Below, piece by piece: positions 18,131 through 27,713 of a DNA stretch of 38,464 nt. The notes under the pieces are model-generated. The model had not been told where the DNA came from. It searched no databases and saw only the letters and a program-made list of their open reading frames with translations. The first letter of the stretch is position 1, and every line of letters begins with the position of its first letter. The position numbers and the translations under genes are program-made. Source of the stretch: Bacteroidaceae bacterium (GTDB taxonomy: Bacteria; Bacteroidota; Bacteroidia; Bacteroidales; Bacteroidaceae); contig JAGASY010000086.1 in the NCBI GenBank assembly GCA_017621515.1, positions 1 to 38,464 of the forward strand. The letters run 5' to 3'.

Positions 18131-21100
18131 ATGAAAAGATTTCTGTGTATCATAATATTGATTATTGCTTCTGGAGTTGGCATCATGGGTGCCGACAACC
18201 CTCTTCCTACCATCGAACATCTCGATGCCAGAAATGGAATGTCGAGTGACTATGTTACCTCCATTGCCCAAGACCGTCACGGCTTTCTTTGGGTTGGAAC
18301 GGAAGTTGGTCTGAACAGGTTTGACGGCACAAGCTTCAAGAAATTCACTACTCAGAATTCTCCAATTATCGGGAATGCTGTCACGTCGCTGTTATATGAC
18401 GAAAGCGGCGACCGGATGTGGATAGGTACCAAAAGCGGATTAAGCATTTACAATTGTGCCAACAAACAATTTGAAAGACCTCCCCTGCCTTCAAATGCCA
18501 AAACATTCAATATTACCGCATTGGAAAAAGCACCGGATGGAGGTATATGGGTTGTCAACCATTATAACAATGTAATTAAATACAGTCCGGAATCTGGAGA
18601 AAGCCTTATTCTAAATTCTGAAAATTGCGTGGGATTGCCGGATGACTTCTTATCGTTGTTGGATGATGGAACAGGGCATGTATATATAGGGCATCATGAC
18701 AATGGGATGTCTATAATCGATTTGAAAAGTCTCCAATTGGAACGACTGCTGCATGATGCCGCTGATTCAAGAAGCCTTCCCGACAACATGATACACAAGA
18801 TTTATGCCGACCACTTTCACAATATCTGGGTTGGAACAAACGGTGGTCTGGCTTTGTATAATCCGTCCAATAGAAAGTTCGCCGTGTTCAAGCACGATGA
18901 ACACAACAACGGCTCCATTCTGTCAGACCGTATCTATGACATCTTTGAAATGAACGACGGCAAACTATGGATAGGCTGCGACTATGGAGGTGTAAGCATA
19001 ATTGATTTACGGGATTTCTATATATTCAAATCTGCACCCTCTTTCAAGAATATATCCACAAGCACAGCTGACACAAAGATTTCATCTAATAATATTCGCT
19101 CTCTGTTTCAAGATTCTTTTGGGAATATATGGGTCGGGAATTATAGCCGCGGACTTGATTTTATAAGTTCAAGACCAGAGTGTTTCAGGCTCATCCACAC
19201 ATACAATGGGGACAACTCCGCATTACGGTCTGTCATGAGTCTGTGCAATGGGACGGACAACAGTCTATGGATAGGAGGTTCCAATGCCATTTACAAGTAT
19301 TTTCCGGGAAAAGAGATGGAGAAATACGATATTTCACACACCACCAAAGACTTGTATCAGTATGTGACCTCTATCTGTGAATACAAAGACCATCTTTTAT
19401 GCGGTCTTAACTCGGAGTCTTTTGTCAGACTCCGTCATAATCGTGTCGAAGATTCTAAAAATCTCCGACTCAGCAGCATCTATCCCGATTCAAACAACTA
19501 TTTTTATCTGGGAGCAGCGGATGGACTGTACAAGCTGGAAGGGGATGTCATTTCAATGGACAAATCACTTTCAGAACAAATGTATCATTTGCCGGTCAAC
19601 AGTGTGCTAAAAGACAAAAACTGGAGGTTGTGGGTAGGAACGTATGGTGACGGAATTTTCATCTTTGACTCTAAAGACAGTCTTTTGACACGGTTACATG
19701 CACGCAAAGGATTTGTTTCAAATGCCGTTGTCCAGATTTTTCAGGATTCACGTGGCTGGATATGGATTGGATGTCAAGACGGACTGAGTTGTGTGAAGGA
19801 TGTTTCGCATCCCGAAAAGTACATCAACTACACCCACAAATCTGGAATAAACGGTTTTCATATAAAGGCAATAGCAGAAGATGAGAAAGGCAATATATGG
19901 ATAAGCACTGATGCCGGTGTATCAAAATGGGATGCAACCACTTTCAATTTTGAGAATTACGACCTTCATAGCGGTCTGCCCACTACAAGTTTTACGTCAA
20001 GAGCCGCAGCAACTGGAAGTGACGGTTTTATATATTTCGGAAGCCTTGACGGAGTTTGTGCAGTAAACACACGAGTGATAGGCTCAGACTCTAAAACAAT
20101 TAAAGTAGAAATTGCAGACTTGATAAACCTCTCTGCTGACAATGGGCAGAGAGCGGACTCCATTGTATCGGTTGCCTTCTCAGAAACTGTCACACTCCCA
20201 TATAAATCCAACTCCATCGGCATCACTTTCTCTATACCGGATTATTCACTGAGCCGACAAGCTGAATACATGTATATGATGGAAGGGCTTGACGACAAAT
20301 GGTTGCCGACATTCGGTGAGAACCAAGTTGCTTTCAGAAATCTTCCTCCGGGGACATACAAATTCAAGATATGTGCCCGACAAAAGAATCTTTCGTGGGA
20401 AAATGCGCCGGTTACAGAACTAAAAATAGTGATAGAACCGCCAATCTGGCTTACATGGTATGCTATATCATTCTACTGCCTGATATTGGTGGCTGCGGCT
20501 TATCTTCTCATCAGACTCTACCAAAGAAGACTTAAATTGAAAAACAACCTTGAATTGGAGAGGCGCAAGAGTCTTGATGAAAAAGAGCTGAACAATGAGC
20601 GGCTGCGATTTTATACTAACATCACTCATGAGCTAAGAACACCTCTCACCCTGATTCTGGGACCGCTGGAAGACTTATCGACTGACAGCAGACTGCCGGA
20701 AAGCTGTAAAGAGCAGATAAAGATGATTCACCGCAGCTCTTTGCGTCTTTTAAATCTGATAAACCAGATACTCGAATTTCGCAAAACAGAAACAAGCAAC
20801 AGAAAGCTCACTGTGACATCTTGCAAACTCAGCGAACTTGTTTCCGAAATAGGTCTTCAGTATAAAGAGCTGAACCGCAAGGAAAAGGTTTCAATGCTTC
20901 TTGATATCGAACCAAGTTCTTCTTCCGGATATTATGACAGAGACATCATTGGTATGATTGTCAACAATCTACTCAGCAATGCTGTGAAATATACCGATGA
21001 AGGAGAAATAAAACTTTCTCTTCGAGAAACCAGCATTGAAGGGTTTTCATACGAGGAAATAACCGTAAGCGACACCGGATACGGAATAGATTCTAAATCC

Positions 21101-22171
21101 TTGCCGCACATATTCGACCGTTACTACCAAGCGGAAGGCAAACATCAGGCTTCCGGTACCGGCATAGGTCTTGCTCTGGTAAAATCTCTCGTAAATTTGC
21201 ATGAAGGAACTGTCGAGGTGAAAAGTTGTCAGGGAAAGGGTACCACCTTTTATGTAAGGTTCATAAAAGGCAACACCTACCCTGATGCTCTGCATAAAGA
21301 ACAGGACAACGTGAAAGAAGACAACGGCTCGGAAGAACAGGAAGACGCAGAAGATACGGCCAATCAGCCGCAAGACATCCGTCCTCTCGTGCTCGTGGTT
21401 GAAGATAATGAAGACATCAGGGATTATATCTCCACATCGTTAAAGGACATGTATCGTATAATCACCGCAGATAATGGAAAGGAAGGGACAGAAACAGCAT
21501 TGAAAGATATTCCGGACATAATAGTCAGTGATATTATGATGCCGGTTATGGACGGTATCGAACTATGCAGACGTATAAAACAAGACATACGTACAAGCCA
21601 TGTACCAGTGATTTTGCTTACAGCAAAAGACACAATCAACGACAAGGAACTCGGCTATGAAACCGGAGCGGATTCATACATAACGAAACCTTTTAGTGCC
21701 AAGATGCTGAACAGCAGGATTCACAATTTACTTGAAACAAGACGTATTCTTGCTTTGAAATATGCGTCATTATCTCACAGCAACCAACTCTCCGAGGATA
21801 TTCAGGAGAAGAATGCTCCAAAACTAAATAAGCTTGACGAAGCGTTTCTCAATGACATAAGACAGATTATAATGGAGCACATTGATTCTCAGGACTTGGA
21901 CATAAAATACTTGTGTGATAAAATGGGAATGAGCCAGTCAACGTTTTATAGGAAGCTCAAAGGGCTTACCAATATGTCCGGAAATGAGTTTATCCGAAAA
22001 GTCAGACTACAATATTGCCGGACTTTGCTCGATGACGGATATAATGTCTCGAATGCTGCATACGCAAGCGGATTTAATGATATAGGACATTTCCGCACAT
22101 GCTTCAAGGAAGAATATGGTTTGACACCATCCCAATATATAAAACAAAATATCTCTTGCAATCATAAATAA
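18131..22171 (+). CDS. hybrid two-component system regulator (HTCS)
   Basis: The start at 18131 begins a normal signal peptide (MKRFLCIIILIIASG), giving 1346 aa. The domain order is typical of Bacteroides HTCS. A periplasmic two-bladed propeller is built of many Reg_prop repeats (for example GFLWVGTEVGLNRFDG, IWVGTNGGLALYNP), then a Y_Y_Y domain (about 690-770) and a membrane helix (about 773-797). A histidine kinase has His833 in NITHELRTPL, N-box near 945 and GTGIGLAL near 1009. A receiver has phospho-acceptor Asp1134 (VSDIMMPVMDG), and an AraC HTH covers about 1250-1345. Such proteins bind an oligosaccharide in the periplasm and activate nearby glycan genes. It diverges from the glycosidase operon across 1.19 kb and is its likely regulator. 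Confidence 0.95.
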   Translation: MKRFLCIIILIIASGVGIMGADNPLPTIEHLDARNGMSSDYVTSIAQDRHGFLWVGTEVGLNRFDGTSFKKFTTQNSPIIGNAVTSLLYDESGDRMWIGTKSGLSIYNCANKQFERPPLPSNAKTFNITALEKAPDGGIWVVNHYNNVIKYSPESGESLILNSENCVGLPDDFLSLLDDGTGHVYIGHHDNGMSIIDLKSLQLERLLHDAADSRSLPDNMIHKIYADHFHNIWVGTNGGLALYNPSNRKFAVFKHDEHNNGSILSDRIYDIFEMNDGKLWIGCDYGGVSIIDLRDFYIFKSAPSFKNISTSTADTKISSNNIRSLFQDSFGNIWVGNYSRGLDFISSRPECFRLIHTYNGDNSALRSVMSLCNGTDNSLWIGGSNAIYKYFPGKEMEKYDISHTTKDLYQYVTSICEYKDHLLCGLNSESFVRLRHNRVEDSKNLRLSSIYPDSNNYFYLGAADGLYKLEGDVISMDKSLSEQMYHLPVNSVLKDKNWRLWVGTYGDGIFIFDSKDSLLTRLHARKGFVSNAVVQIFQDSRGWIWIGCQDGLSCVKDVSHPEKYINYTHKSGINGFHIKAIAEDEKGNIWISTDAGVSKWDATTFNFENYDLHSGLPTTSFTSRAAATGSDGFIYFGSLDGVCAVNTRVIGSDSKTIKVEIADLINLSADNGQRADSIVSVAFSETVTLPYKSNSIGITFSIPDYSLSRQAEYMYMMEGLDDKWLPTFGENQVAFRNLPPGTYKFKICARQKNLSWENAPVTELKIVIEPPIWLTWYAISFYCLILVAAAYLLIRLYQRRLKLKNNLELERRKSLDEKELNNERLRFYTNITHELRTPLTLILGPLEDLSTDSRLPESCKEQIKMIHRSSLRLLNLINQILEFRKTETSNRKLTVTSCKLSELVSEIGLQYKELNRKEKVSMLLDIEPSSSSGYYDRDIIGMIVNNLLSNAVKYTDEGEIKLSLRETSIEGFSYEEITVSDTGYGIDSKSLPHIFDRYYQAEGKHQASGTGIGLALVKSLVNLHEGTVEVKSCQGKGTTFYVRFIKGNTYPDALHKEQDNVKEDNGSEEQEDAEDTANQPQDIRPLVLVVEDNEDIRDYISTSLKDMYRIITADNGKEGTETALKDIPDIIVSDIMMPVMDGIELCRRIKQDIRTSHVPVILLTAKDTINDKELGYETGADSYITKPFSAKMLNSRIHNLLETRRILALKYASLSHSNQLSEDIQEKNAPKLNKLDEAFLNDIRQIIMEHIDSQDLDIKYLCDKMGMSQSTFYRKLKGLTNMSGNEFIRKVRLQYCRTLLDDGYNVSNAAYASGFNDIGHFRTCFKEEYGLTPSQYIKQNISCNHK

Positions 22172-22240
22172 AATTGAAACAACTTCTTGTGTTGCAGGAA
22201 TATTTCCAAGTGGAATACTCGCAAAGTAATCACATACTCT

Positions 22241-22690
22241 GAATATTTTCGACCTGTACGGTTAAAAAAATTTTACGGACTATTGCTTATTGCATTCGCC
22301 AATATTTTTTTGTCCTGTCTCTGTCGGAATGGTTCCAGAATAAGCATAGGTGCAAAGAGTCTTGTTCGGCATAGAATTGAAGCCCCATAGAAATTATGTT
22401 ATAATCCGTCCATTAGAAAGAGATTACCACCACACCGAGGAGTAGAAAATAGTGCGCAGAATTCTCAAATCAACACTGTGGTTTTTATAATCAGCAGTGC
22501 TGTTTACAAAATCAACAGTGCTGTTTTTATAATCAACAGTGCTGATTTGAGAATTCAGCACACTATTTTCAATTTTTTCCTGCACATAATATATGTTTAC
22601 AAGGCATTGTACATAGATAGTATGTGTGCTTTAAGATATTTGAGCCAATGCCGCAGAAATGATTTCAACCGTACAGGTCGAATATTTTTT
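22241..22690. repeat. ~450 bp nested inverted-repeat element
   Basis: The outer arms carry a perfect 14-bp inverted repeat, cgacctgtacggtt at 22250-22263 and its complement at 22667-22680, with partly matching AT-rich flanks. Inside lies a 27-bp inverted repeat with two mismatches (22446-22472 and 22543-22569). Its ~70-base loop holds three copies of a cagtgctg palindrome spaced about 22-25 bp apart (near 22493, 22515, 22537). No coding sequence is seen in 22172-22940 outside or inside it. Confidence 0.75.
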
Positions 22691-22869
22691 ATAAAATTAA
22701 CGCGGTACTAAACGTCTCGTAAGTTCTTTTTTTCTAACTTTACAAACTATAATGGTATGTTGTGCGTTTTCTGTGCGTAACATTGTGCATGGATTATTGT
22801 AGCGTGTTCATTGTCATTTATTTACTGAAAACCGAGTAAAGAAAATATGACATGACAGTAAATCAATAC

Positions 22870-22889
22870 CGTATGATTCCATATCATAC
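22870..22889. repeat. small palindrome upstream of recJ
   Basis: GTATGAT at 22871-22877 and ATCATAC at 22883-22889 make a 7-bp stem with a 5-base loop about 50 bp before recJ. It could be an operator or a chance hairpin. Confidence 0.3.
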
Positions 22890-22940
22890 ATCGCACTTTG
22901 CCAATTATAAAGCTGTAAATAAAATAAGAACACATATATA

Positions 22941-24659
22941 ATGAATTACAAATGGAATTACGAAACACCCACACAAGAACAGAAGGATGCGGCTGAAAAG
23001 TTGTCAGAGGCAACCGGTGTAAGTCCGATACTGTGCGGTATGCTCATTCGGAGAGGTATCTCTACTGCCGCAGAGTTAAAGAAATTTTTTCGTCCCCAGC
23101 TGCATGAACTGCATGATCCTTTCCTGATGCGCGACATGGACAAGGCTGTAGAGCGGCTTAATGCGGCAATGGGCAGAAAGGAACGAATCCTTGTCTATGG
23201 CGACTATGACGTGGACGGGTGTACGGCTGTGGCATTGGTATATAGATTCCTGCAACAGTTCTATTCAAATATCGACTATTACATTCCCGACCGTTATGAG
23301 GAGGGATATGGTGTGTCGTTGAGAGGTGTGGATTATGCATACGAAACAGGAGTGAAGCTGATAATTGTGCTCGATTGCGGCATAAAGGCTGTGGATGAGA
23401 TTGCGTATGCAAAACAGAAAGGCATAGACTTCATTATCTGTGACCATCATGTTCCGGATGAACAAATGCCGCCAGCTGTGGCTATACTCAATGCCAAACG
23501 GAATGATGCAACCTACCCATACCGCCATTTGTCGGGATGTGGTGTCGGCTTTAAGTTCATGCAGGCATTTGCCATGAGCAACGGCATAAGTTTCAGTTCT
23601 CTCATTCCATTGCTCGATTTGGTGGCAGTGAGCATTGCTTCCGACATTGTGCCTGTGATGGGAGAGAACCGTATATTGGCTTATCATGGTCTGCGTCAGA
23701 TAAACAATAATCCGAGTGTGGGTCTGAAAGCTGTGGTCGATATATGCGGACTTCAGGGAAAAGACATCACCATGAGTGATATTGTATTCAAAATTGGACC
23801 GAGAATCAACTCGTCCGGACGCATTCAGAACGGCAAGGAGTCCGTGGCATTGCTTGTGGAGCACGATTATAATCGGGCGCGAGAGAAGGCATTGCTGATA
23901 AACAAATATAATGAAGAGCGCAAGGAACTTGACAAGCAGATGACTGAAGAAGCCAGTGTGATAGTGGAGAAGATGCCGGAACTCTCGGAACGGGATGCCA
24001 TTGTCATATATAATGAAGACTGGCATAAGGGAGTTATCGGAATTGTAGCCTCGCGTTTGACGGAGATGTACCATCGTCCGGCTGTCGTGCTTACCCGTAC
24101 AGGCGATATGGTCACCGGTTCTGCACGCAGCGTCAGTGGTTTTGATGTGTATAAAGGCATACAGCAGTGTCGCGATTTGCTTGAGAACTTCGGCGGTCAT
24201 ACGTATGCCGCAGGGCTTTCGCTGAAGGTCGAGAATGTGGAGCTGTTCAAACAGCGGTTTGAGAAATATGTGACAGAGACGATAAGTCCGGAACAGACAA
24301 GTGCAAACTTGTATATTGATGCTGTAATCAATTTCCGCGACATTACACATAAATTTCATACAGACTTGAAGCGGATGCGTCCTTTCGGTCCAGACAATCA
24401 TAACCCGATGTTCTGTACAAGACAGGTATATGACTATGGTACCAGCAAAGTGGTAGGTCGCGAACAGGAACATATCAAACTTGAACTGGTTGACAACAAG
24501 TCGAACAATGTGATGAACGGTATTGCCTTCGGGCAAAGTTCGCAGGTACGCTACATAAAGACCAAGAGTTCGTTTGATATAGTATATACCATAGAAGAGA
24601 ATAGCTACAAGCGTGGCGAGGTGCAATTGCAGATAGAAGACATAAGAGGCAGCTTGTGA
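22941..24659 (+). CDS. recJ: single-stranded-DNA-specific exonuclease RecJ
   Basis: The 572-aa DHH-family 5'-3' ssDNA exonuclease acts in recombination and mismatch repair. Metal-binding motifs are VYGDYDVDGCTAV (about 86-97), LDCGIKAVDEIAYA and the DHH motif ICDHHVP (about 166-172). NAKRNDATYPYRHLSGCGVGFKF and a DHHA1 domain (about 350-460, with GGHTYAAGLSL) follow. Length is normal for RecJ. The pairing with recQ 44 bp downstream makes functional sense because RecQ unwinds DNA for RecJ resection. Confidence 0.95.
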   Translation: MNYKWNYETPTQEQKDAAEKLSEATGVSPILCGMLIRRGISTAAELKKFFRPQLHELHDPFLMRDMDKAVERLNAAMGRKERILVYGDYDVDGCTAVALVYRFLQQFYSNIDYYIPDRYEEGYGVSLRGVDYAYETGVKLIIVLDCGIKAVDEIAYAKQKGIDFIICDHHVPDEQMPPAVAILNAKRNDATYPYRHLSGCGVGFKFMQAFAMSNGISFSSLIPLLDLVAVSIASDIVPVMGENRILAYHGLRQINNNPSVGLKAVVDICGLQGKDITMSDIVFKIGPRINSSGRIQNGKESVALLVEHDYNRAREKALLINKYNEERKELDKQMTEEASVIVEKMPELSERDAIVIYNEDWHKGVIGIVASRLTEMYHRPAVVLTRTGDMVTGSARSVSGFDVYKGIQQCRDLLENFGGHTYAAGLSLKVENVELFKQRFEKYVTETISPEQTSANLYIDAVINFRDITHKFHTDLKRMRPFGPDNHNPMFCTRQVYDYGTSKVVGREQEHIKLELVDNKSNNVMNGIAFGQSSQVRYIKTKSSFDIVYTIEENSYKRGEVQLQIEDIRGSL

Positions 24660-24703
24660 TGGTGGACAATGCGTTGTAGTTCTGAACCTATATGAAGTAA
24701 GTT

Positions 24704-26620
24704 GTGGACAGCAGATATACAGACATATTAAAGCAGTATTGGGGCTTTGACAGCTTCAGAGGCATACAAGAGGAAATTATCGGCAGTATCGGTGAAGGTC
24801 ACGATACGCTGGGACTGATGCCTACCGGAGGAGGCAAGTCGGTGTGTTTTCAAGTGCCGGCACTGGCTGTAGAAGGGCTGTGCATTGTCATAACCCCGTT
24901 GATAGCCTTGATGAAAGACCAAGTGCGTCAGTTGCGTGCGAAAGGTATAAAGGCAGCGGCTGTTTATTCGGGCATGATGCGTGAAGACGTGGTAAGAGTG
25001 TTTGACAACTGCATCCTCGGCAACTATAAGTTTCTGTATGTGTCGCCGGAAAGACTGGCATCCGATATTTTTCTTGCCAAACTGGAACGTATGCACCATA
25101 TCTCCATGATTACCGTCGATGAAGCACATTGTGTGTCACAATGGGGATATGACTTCCGTCCCTCCTATCTGCAGATTGCCCATATCAGACATTTGATTCC
25201 TTATCACGTACCGGTACTTGCCCTGACAGCTACAGCTGCTCCCAAAGTGGTGGATGATATTATGGAGAAGCTTGAATTCAAGGAGAAGCATGTGTTTTCC
25301 ATGAGCTTTGAGCGCAAGAATATCATTTATGTGGTAAGAGATACAGAGAATAAGGCAGAAGAAATGTTGCACATATTGAGTAGTGTTCCGCAGGGAAGTG
25401 CTATCGTATATACACGGAGCAGGAGACTCACAAATGAAATAGCTTCTTTTCTCAATGCCAACGGTATTACGGCTGACAATTATCATGCAGGTTTTACGGA
25501 CGCGGAAAAAGATTTGAAGCAGGCAAACTGGACTAAGGGAAGTTGCCGCGTGATGGTGGCGACCAATGCCTTTGGTATGGGAATAGACAAACCGGATGTG
25601 AGGGTGGTGATACATTACAATGTACCGGATTCGATAGAAGCTTATTTTCAAGAAGCCGGGAGGGCGGGACGCGACGGCGAGGCTGCGTATGCAATCTTGC
25701 TCTATAATCCGAAAGATAAGGTGCAGCTTAAAAAACGAATTTCTGAAACTTATCCCGACAAAGAATACATTCGTCAGACATACGAAAATATATGCTATTT
25801 CTTGCAGATAGGAGAAGGGGAAGGAGAAGGACGTACATTTGCATTCTGCATTGAAGATTTTTGTAAGAGATTCAAGCAATTCGCAGTGCAAACTGACAGT
25901 TCGTTGAAGCTGCTGACCAATGCCGGCTACATTGAATACAATGAAGAGCAGGACTTTAAATCCAGATTGCAATTTACGTTATTGAAGGAGGAGTTGTATA
26001 GACTTGGTAACAACGGAGCTGATATGGATGCATTGATAAACGCTATACTCCGTACATATACTGGTGTTTTTGCCGATTATGTATATATAGAGGAAATGAT
26101 GCTCTCTCATTTGACAGGTATTTCCGTGGAACGTATATATAATATGCTGAAAGAACTAAACAGAAATCGCGTCATCAGCTATATTCCAAGACGGAATACT
26201 CCAACCATCACTTTTACAGTGCCTCGTGTGGATACACCGTTGGTCTATCTGTCCCCTTCTGTCTATGAGGAACGCAAGAATGAATATGGGAAACGTATAG
26301 ACAGTATCGTTGAATATGCGAGTTCGATGAATAAATGTAGAAGCAGGATACTGCTGGAATATTTCGGAGAACATACGGAGGAGGATTGTGGACAATGTGA
26401 TGTCTGTCTTCGCCGAAAGAAGAAACATTCAACAGAGACGGAATTGTGTCATGCAAGAGAGTTGGTGAAAACACTGCTTTCTGACGGTACATGGCATAGG
26501 GCTGATGAACTCAATGCGTTGCCTCTCAAAAAAGAACAACTGAATGAGGCTGTGCAACTGATGGCTATGGAAGAGGAACTGGAACAAGAAACCGGTAATA
26601 TCAGACTAAGAAAAATATAA
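24704..26620 (+). CDS. recQ: ATP-dependent DNA helicase RecQ
   Basis: The 638-aa superfamily 2 helicase has Walker A PTGGGKS (about 40-46), DEAHCVSQWG (from about 139) and motif VI-like QEAGRAGRDG. The RecQ-C zinc site ends in CGQCDVC (about 560). A C-terminal ~60-residue segment lacks a clear HRDC domain. The start is GTG at 24704: the in-frame ATG at 24692 is followed by a stop two codons later, and the protein begins directly with the expected DILKQYWGFDSFRGIQEEII. A short Gly-Glu repeat (IGEGEGEGR) near residue 373 is an oddity. Confidence 0.95.
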   Translation: MDSRYTDILKQYWGFDSFRGIQEEIIGSIGEGHDTLGLMPTGGGKSVCFQVPALAVEGLCIVITPLIALMKDQVRQLRAKGIKAAAVYSGMMREDVVRVFDNCILGNYKFLYVSPERLASDIFLAKLERMHHISMITVDEAHCVSQWGYDFRPSYLQIAHIRHLIPYHVPVLALTATAAPKVVDDIMEKLEFKEKHVFSMSFERKNIIYVVRDTENKAEEMLHILSSVPQGSAIVYTRSRRLTNEIASFLNANGITADNYHAGFTDAEKDLKQANWTKGSCRVMVATNAFGMGIDKPDVRVVIHYNVPDSIEAYFQEAGRAGRDGEAAYAILLYNPKDKVQLKKRISETYPDKEYIRQTYENICYFLQIGEGEGEGRTFAFCIEDFCKRFKQFAVQTDSSLKLLTNAGYIEYNEEQDFKSRLQFTLLKEELYRLGNNGADMDALINAILRTYTGVFADYVYIEEMMLSHLTGISVERIYNMLKELNRNRVISYIPRRNTPTITFTVPRVDTPLVYLSPSVYEERKNEYGKRIDSIVEYASSMNKCRSRILLEYFGEHTEEDCGQCDVCLRRKKKHSTETELCHARELVKTLLSDGTWHRADELNALPLKKEQLNEAVQLMAMEEELEQETGNIRLRKI

Positions 26621-26642
26621 AAACATTACAATATAATAGACT

Positions 26643-27629
26643 ATGGGCTTTTTTAAGACTCTGTTTACAGGGAAGGAGGATACTCCTGAGAAAGAAATTC
26701 AGAACAAGGAGAAGCGTAACTTCGATGTATTGAAGTATGACGGTATGCAGGCTTTGAAGATGGGAAAAGTGGATTATGCAATAAAATGTTTTGAACATGC
26801 GCTAGCTATTGATGAAGATGCGGATGTACATTGCAGTCTTGCAAGTGCCCTGATTGCCCGTGATAGATTGGAGGATGCAACTGAGCAATATGTAAAACTG
26901 CACGACTTGCTTCCCGACAATGCGGCTTTCCCTGTAGAGCTGTCCGATTTGTATTTTCAGCTTGAAGATTACGAGAAGATGGAATATTGGTGCAATGAAG
27001 CACTGAAGATTGATTCGACTTTGGCGCGTCCGCATTATTTGCTGGCGAAGAAATGCAAAGCACAAAAAGACCTTATCAATGCTATTGTCCAGATTACTCA
27101 GGCAATCGGTGCAAAATCGGACTTCTATGAGGCTTATCTTCTTAGGGCTAAGATTCTGTGTGAGATGATGCAATATGCAGAGGCGGAGAAGGATGTGGAT
27201 TTTATAATAGAACACAGTGACGCAGATGAAGATGTTTTGTTTCAGAAAGCTGTAGTGTGTATCGGTCTCGGAAAGCAGGAGGATGCACAGACATTGTTTG
27301 GTCGTGTCATAGAAATCAATCCTTTTATTCCTCAGGCATACATGGAGTTGAGCAAAATCCAGTTGGAGCAGGGGCATAGTGATGAAGCCATGAGAGTCAT
27401 AGAAGAAGGTATCGAGCAGAATCCGGAGGCTCCGGAACTGTTTCATGCGCGTGGTGGATTGCGCCTCATGTCCGGTGACAAGGAAGGGGCTGCGGCAGAT
27501 ATGAAGAAGTCGCTTGAGCTTAGTCCGGAAGACGGAAAACAGCTTAGTGGCAAATTCACTAATATGGAAGATGTGATGCTTGAAGCATATAATAAGATAA
27601 ATCCTTATAATTTTAGCATAAAGATATGA
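26643..27629 (+). CDS. tetratricopeptide repeat protein
   Basis: The 328-aa protein has no signal peptide. It is built of about seven TPR-like 34-residue helical pairs, for example KVDYAIKCFEHALAIDEDADV, DYEKMEYWCNEALKIDSTLA and HSDEAMRVIEEGIEQNPEAP. TPR arrays bind other proteins, and the partner is unknown. It starts 22 bp after recQ and is probably in the same transcript. Confidence 0.85.
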   Translation: MGFFKTLFTGKEDTPEKEIQNKEKRNFDVLKYDGMQALKMGKVDYAIKCFEHALAIDEDADVHCSLASALIARDRLEDATEQYVKLHDLLPDNAAFPVELSDLYFQLEDYEKMEYWCNEALKIDSTLARPHYLLAKKCKAQKDLINAIVQITQAIGAKSDFYEAYLLRAKILCEMMQYAEAEKDVDFIIEHSDADEDVLFQKAVVCIGLGKQEDAQTLFGRVIEINPFIPQAYMELSKIQLEQGHSDEAMRVIEEGIEQNPEAPELFHARGGLRLMSGDKEGAAADMKKSLELSPEDGKQLSGKFTNMEDVMLEAYNKINPYNFSIKI

Positions 27630-27713
27630 GGATAAGGGCATTATTAGCTGGAATCCTTGTTCTTTCTAAAAGAGAAAATATAATTTCATAGATTAAATTA
27701 ATAATAGAAAAAA

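Noticed and set aside
23265..24626. 453-codon frame on the - strand opposite recJ
   Set aside because: It lies wholly inside recJ, has no recognisable motifs, is rich in His/Ile/Tyr as expected of a shadow frame, and lacks a promoter.
25136..25972. 278-codon frame on the - strand opposite recQ
   Set aside because: Shadow of recQ with no domain pattern; recQ motifs on the + strand are intact across it.
26802..27641. 279-codon frame on the - strand opposite the TPR gene
   Set aside because: The composition is that of a reverse-strand shadow, and TPR periodicity on the + strand is clear.
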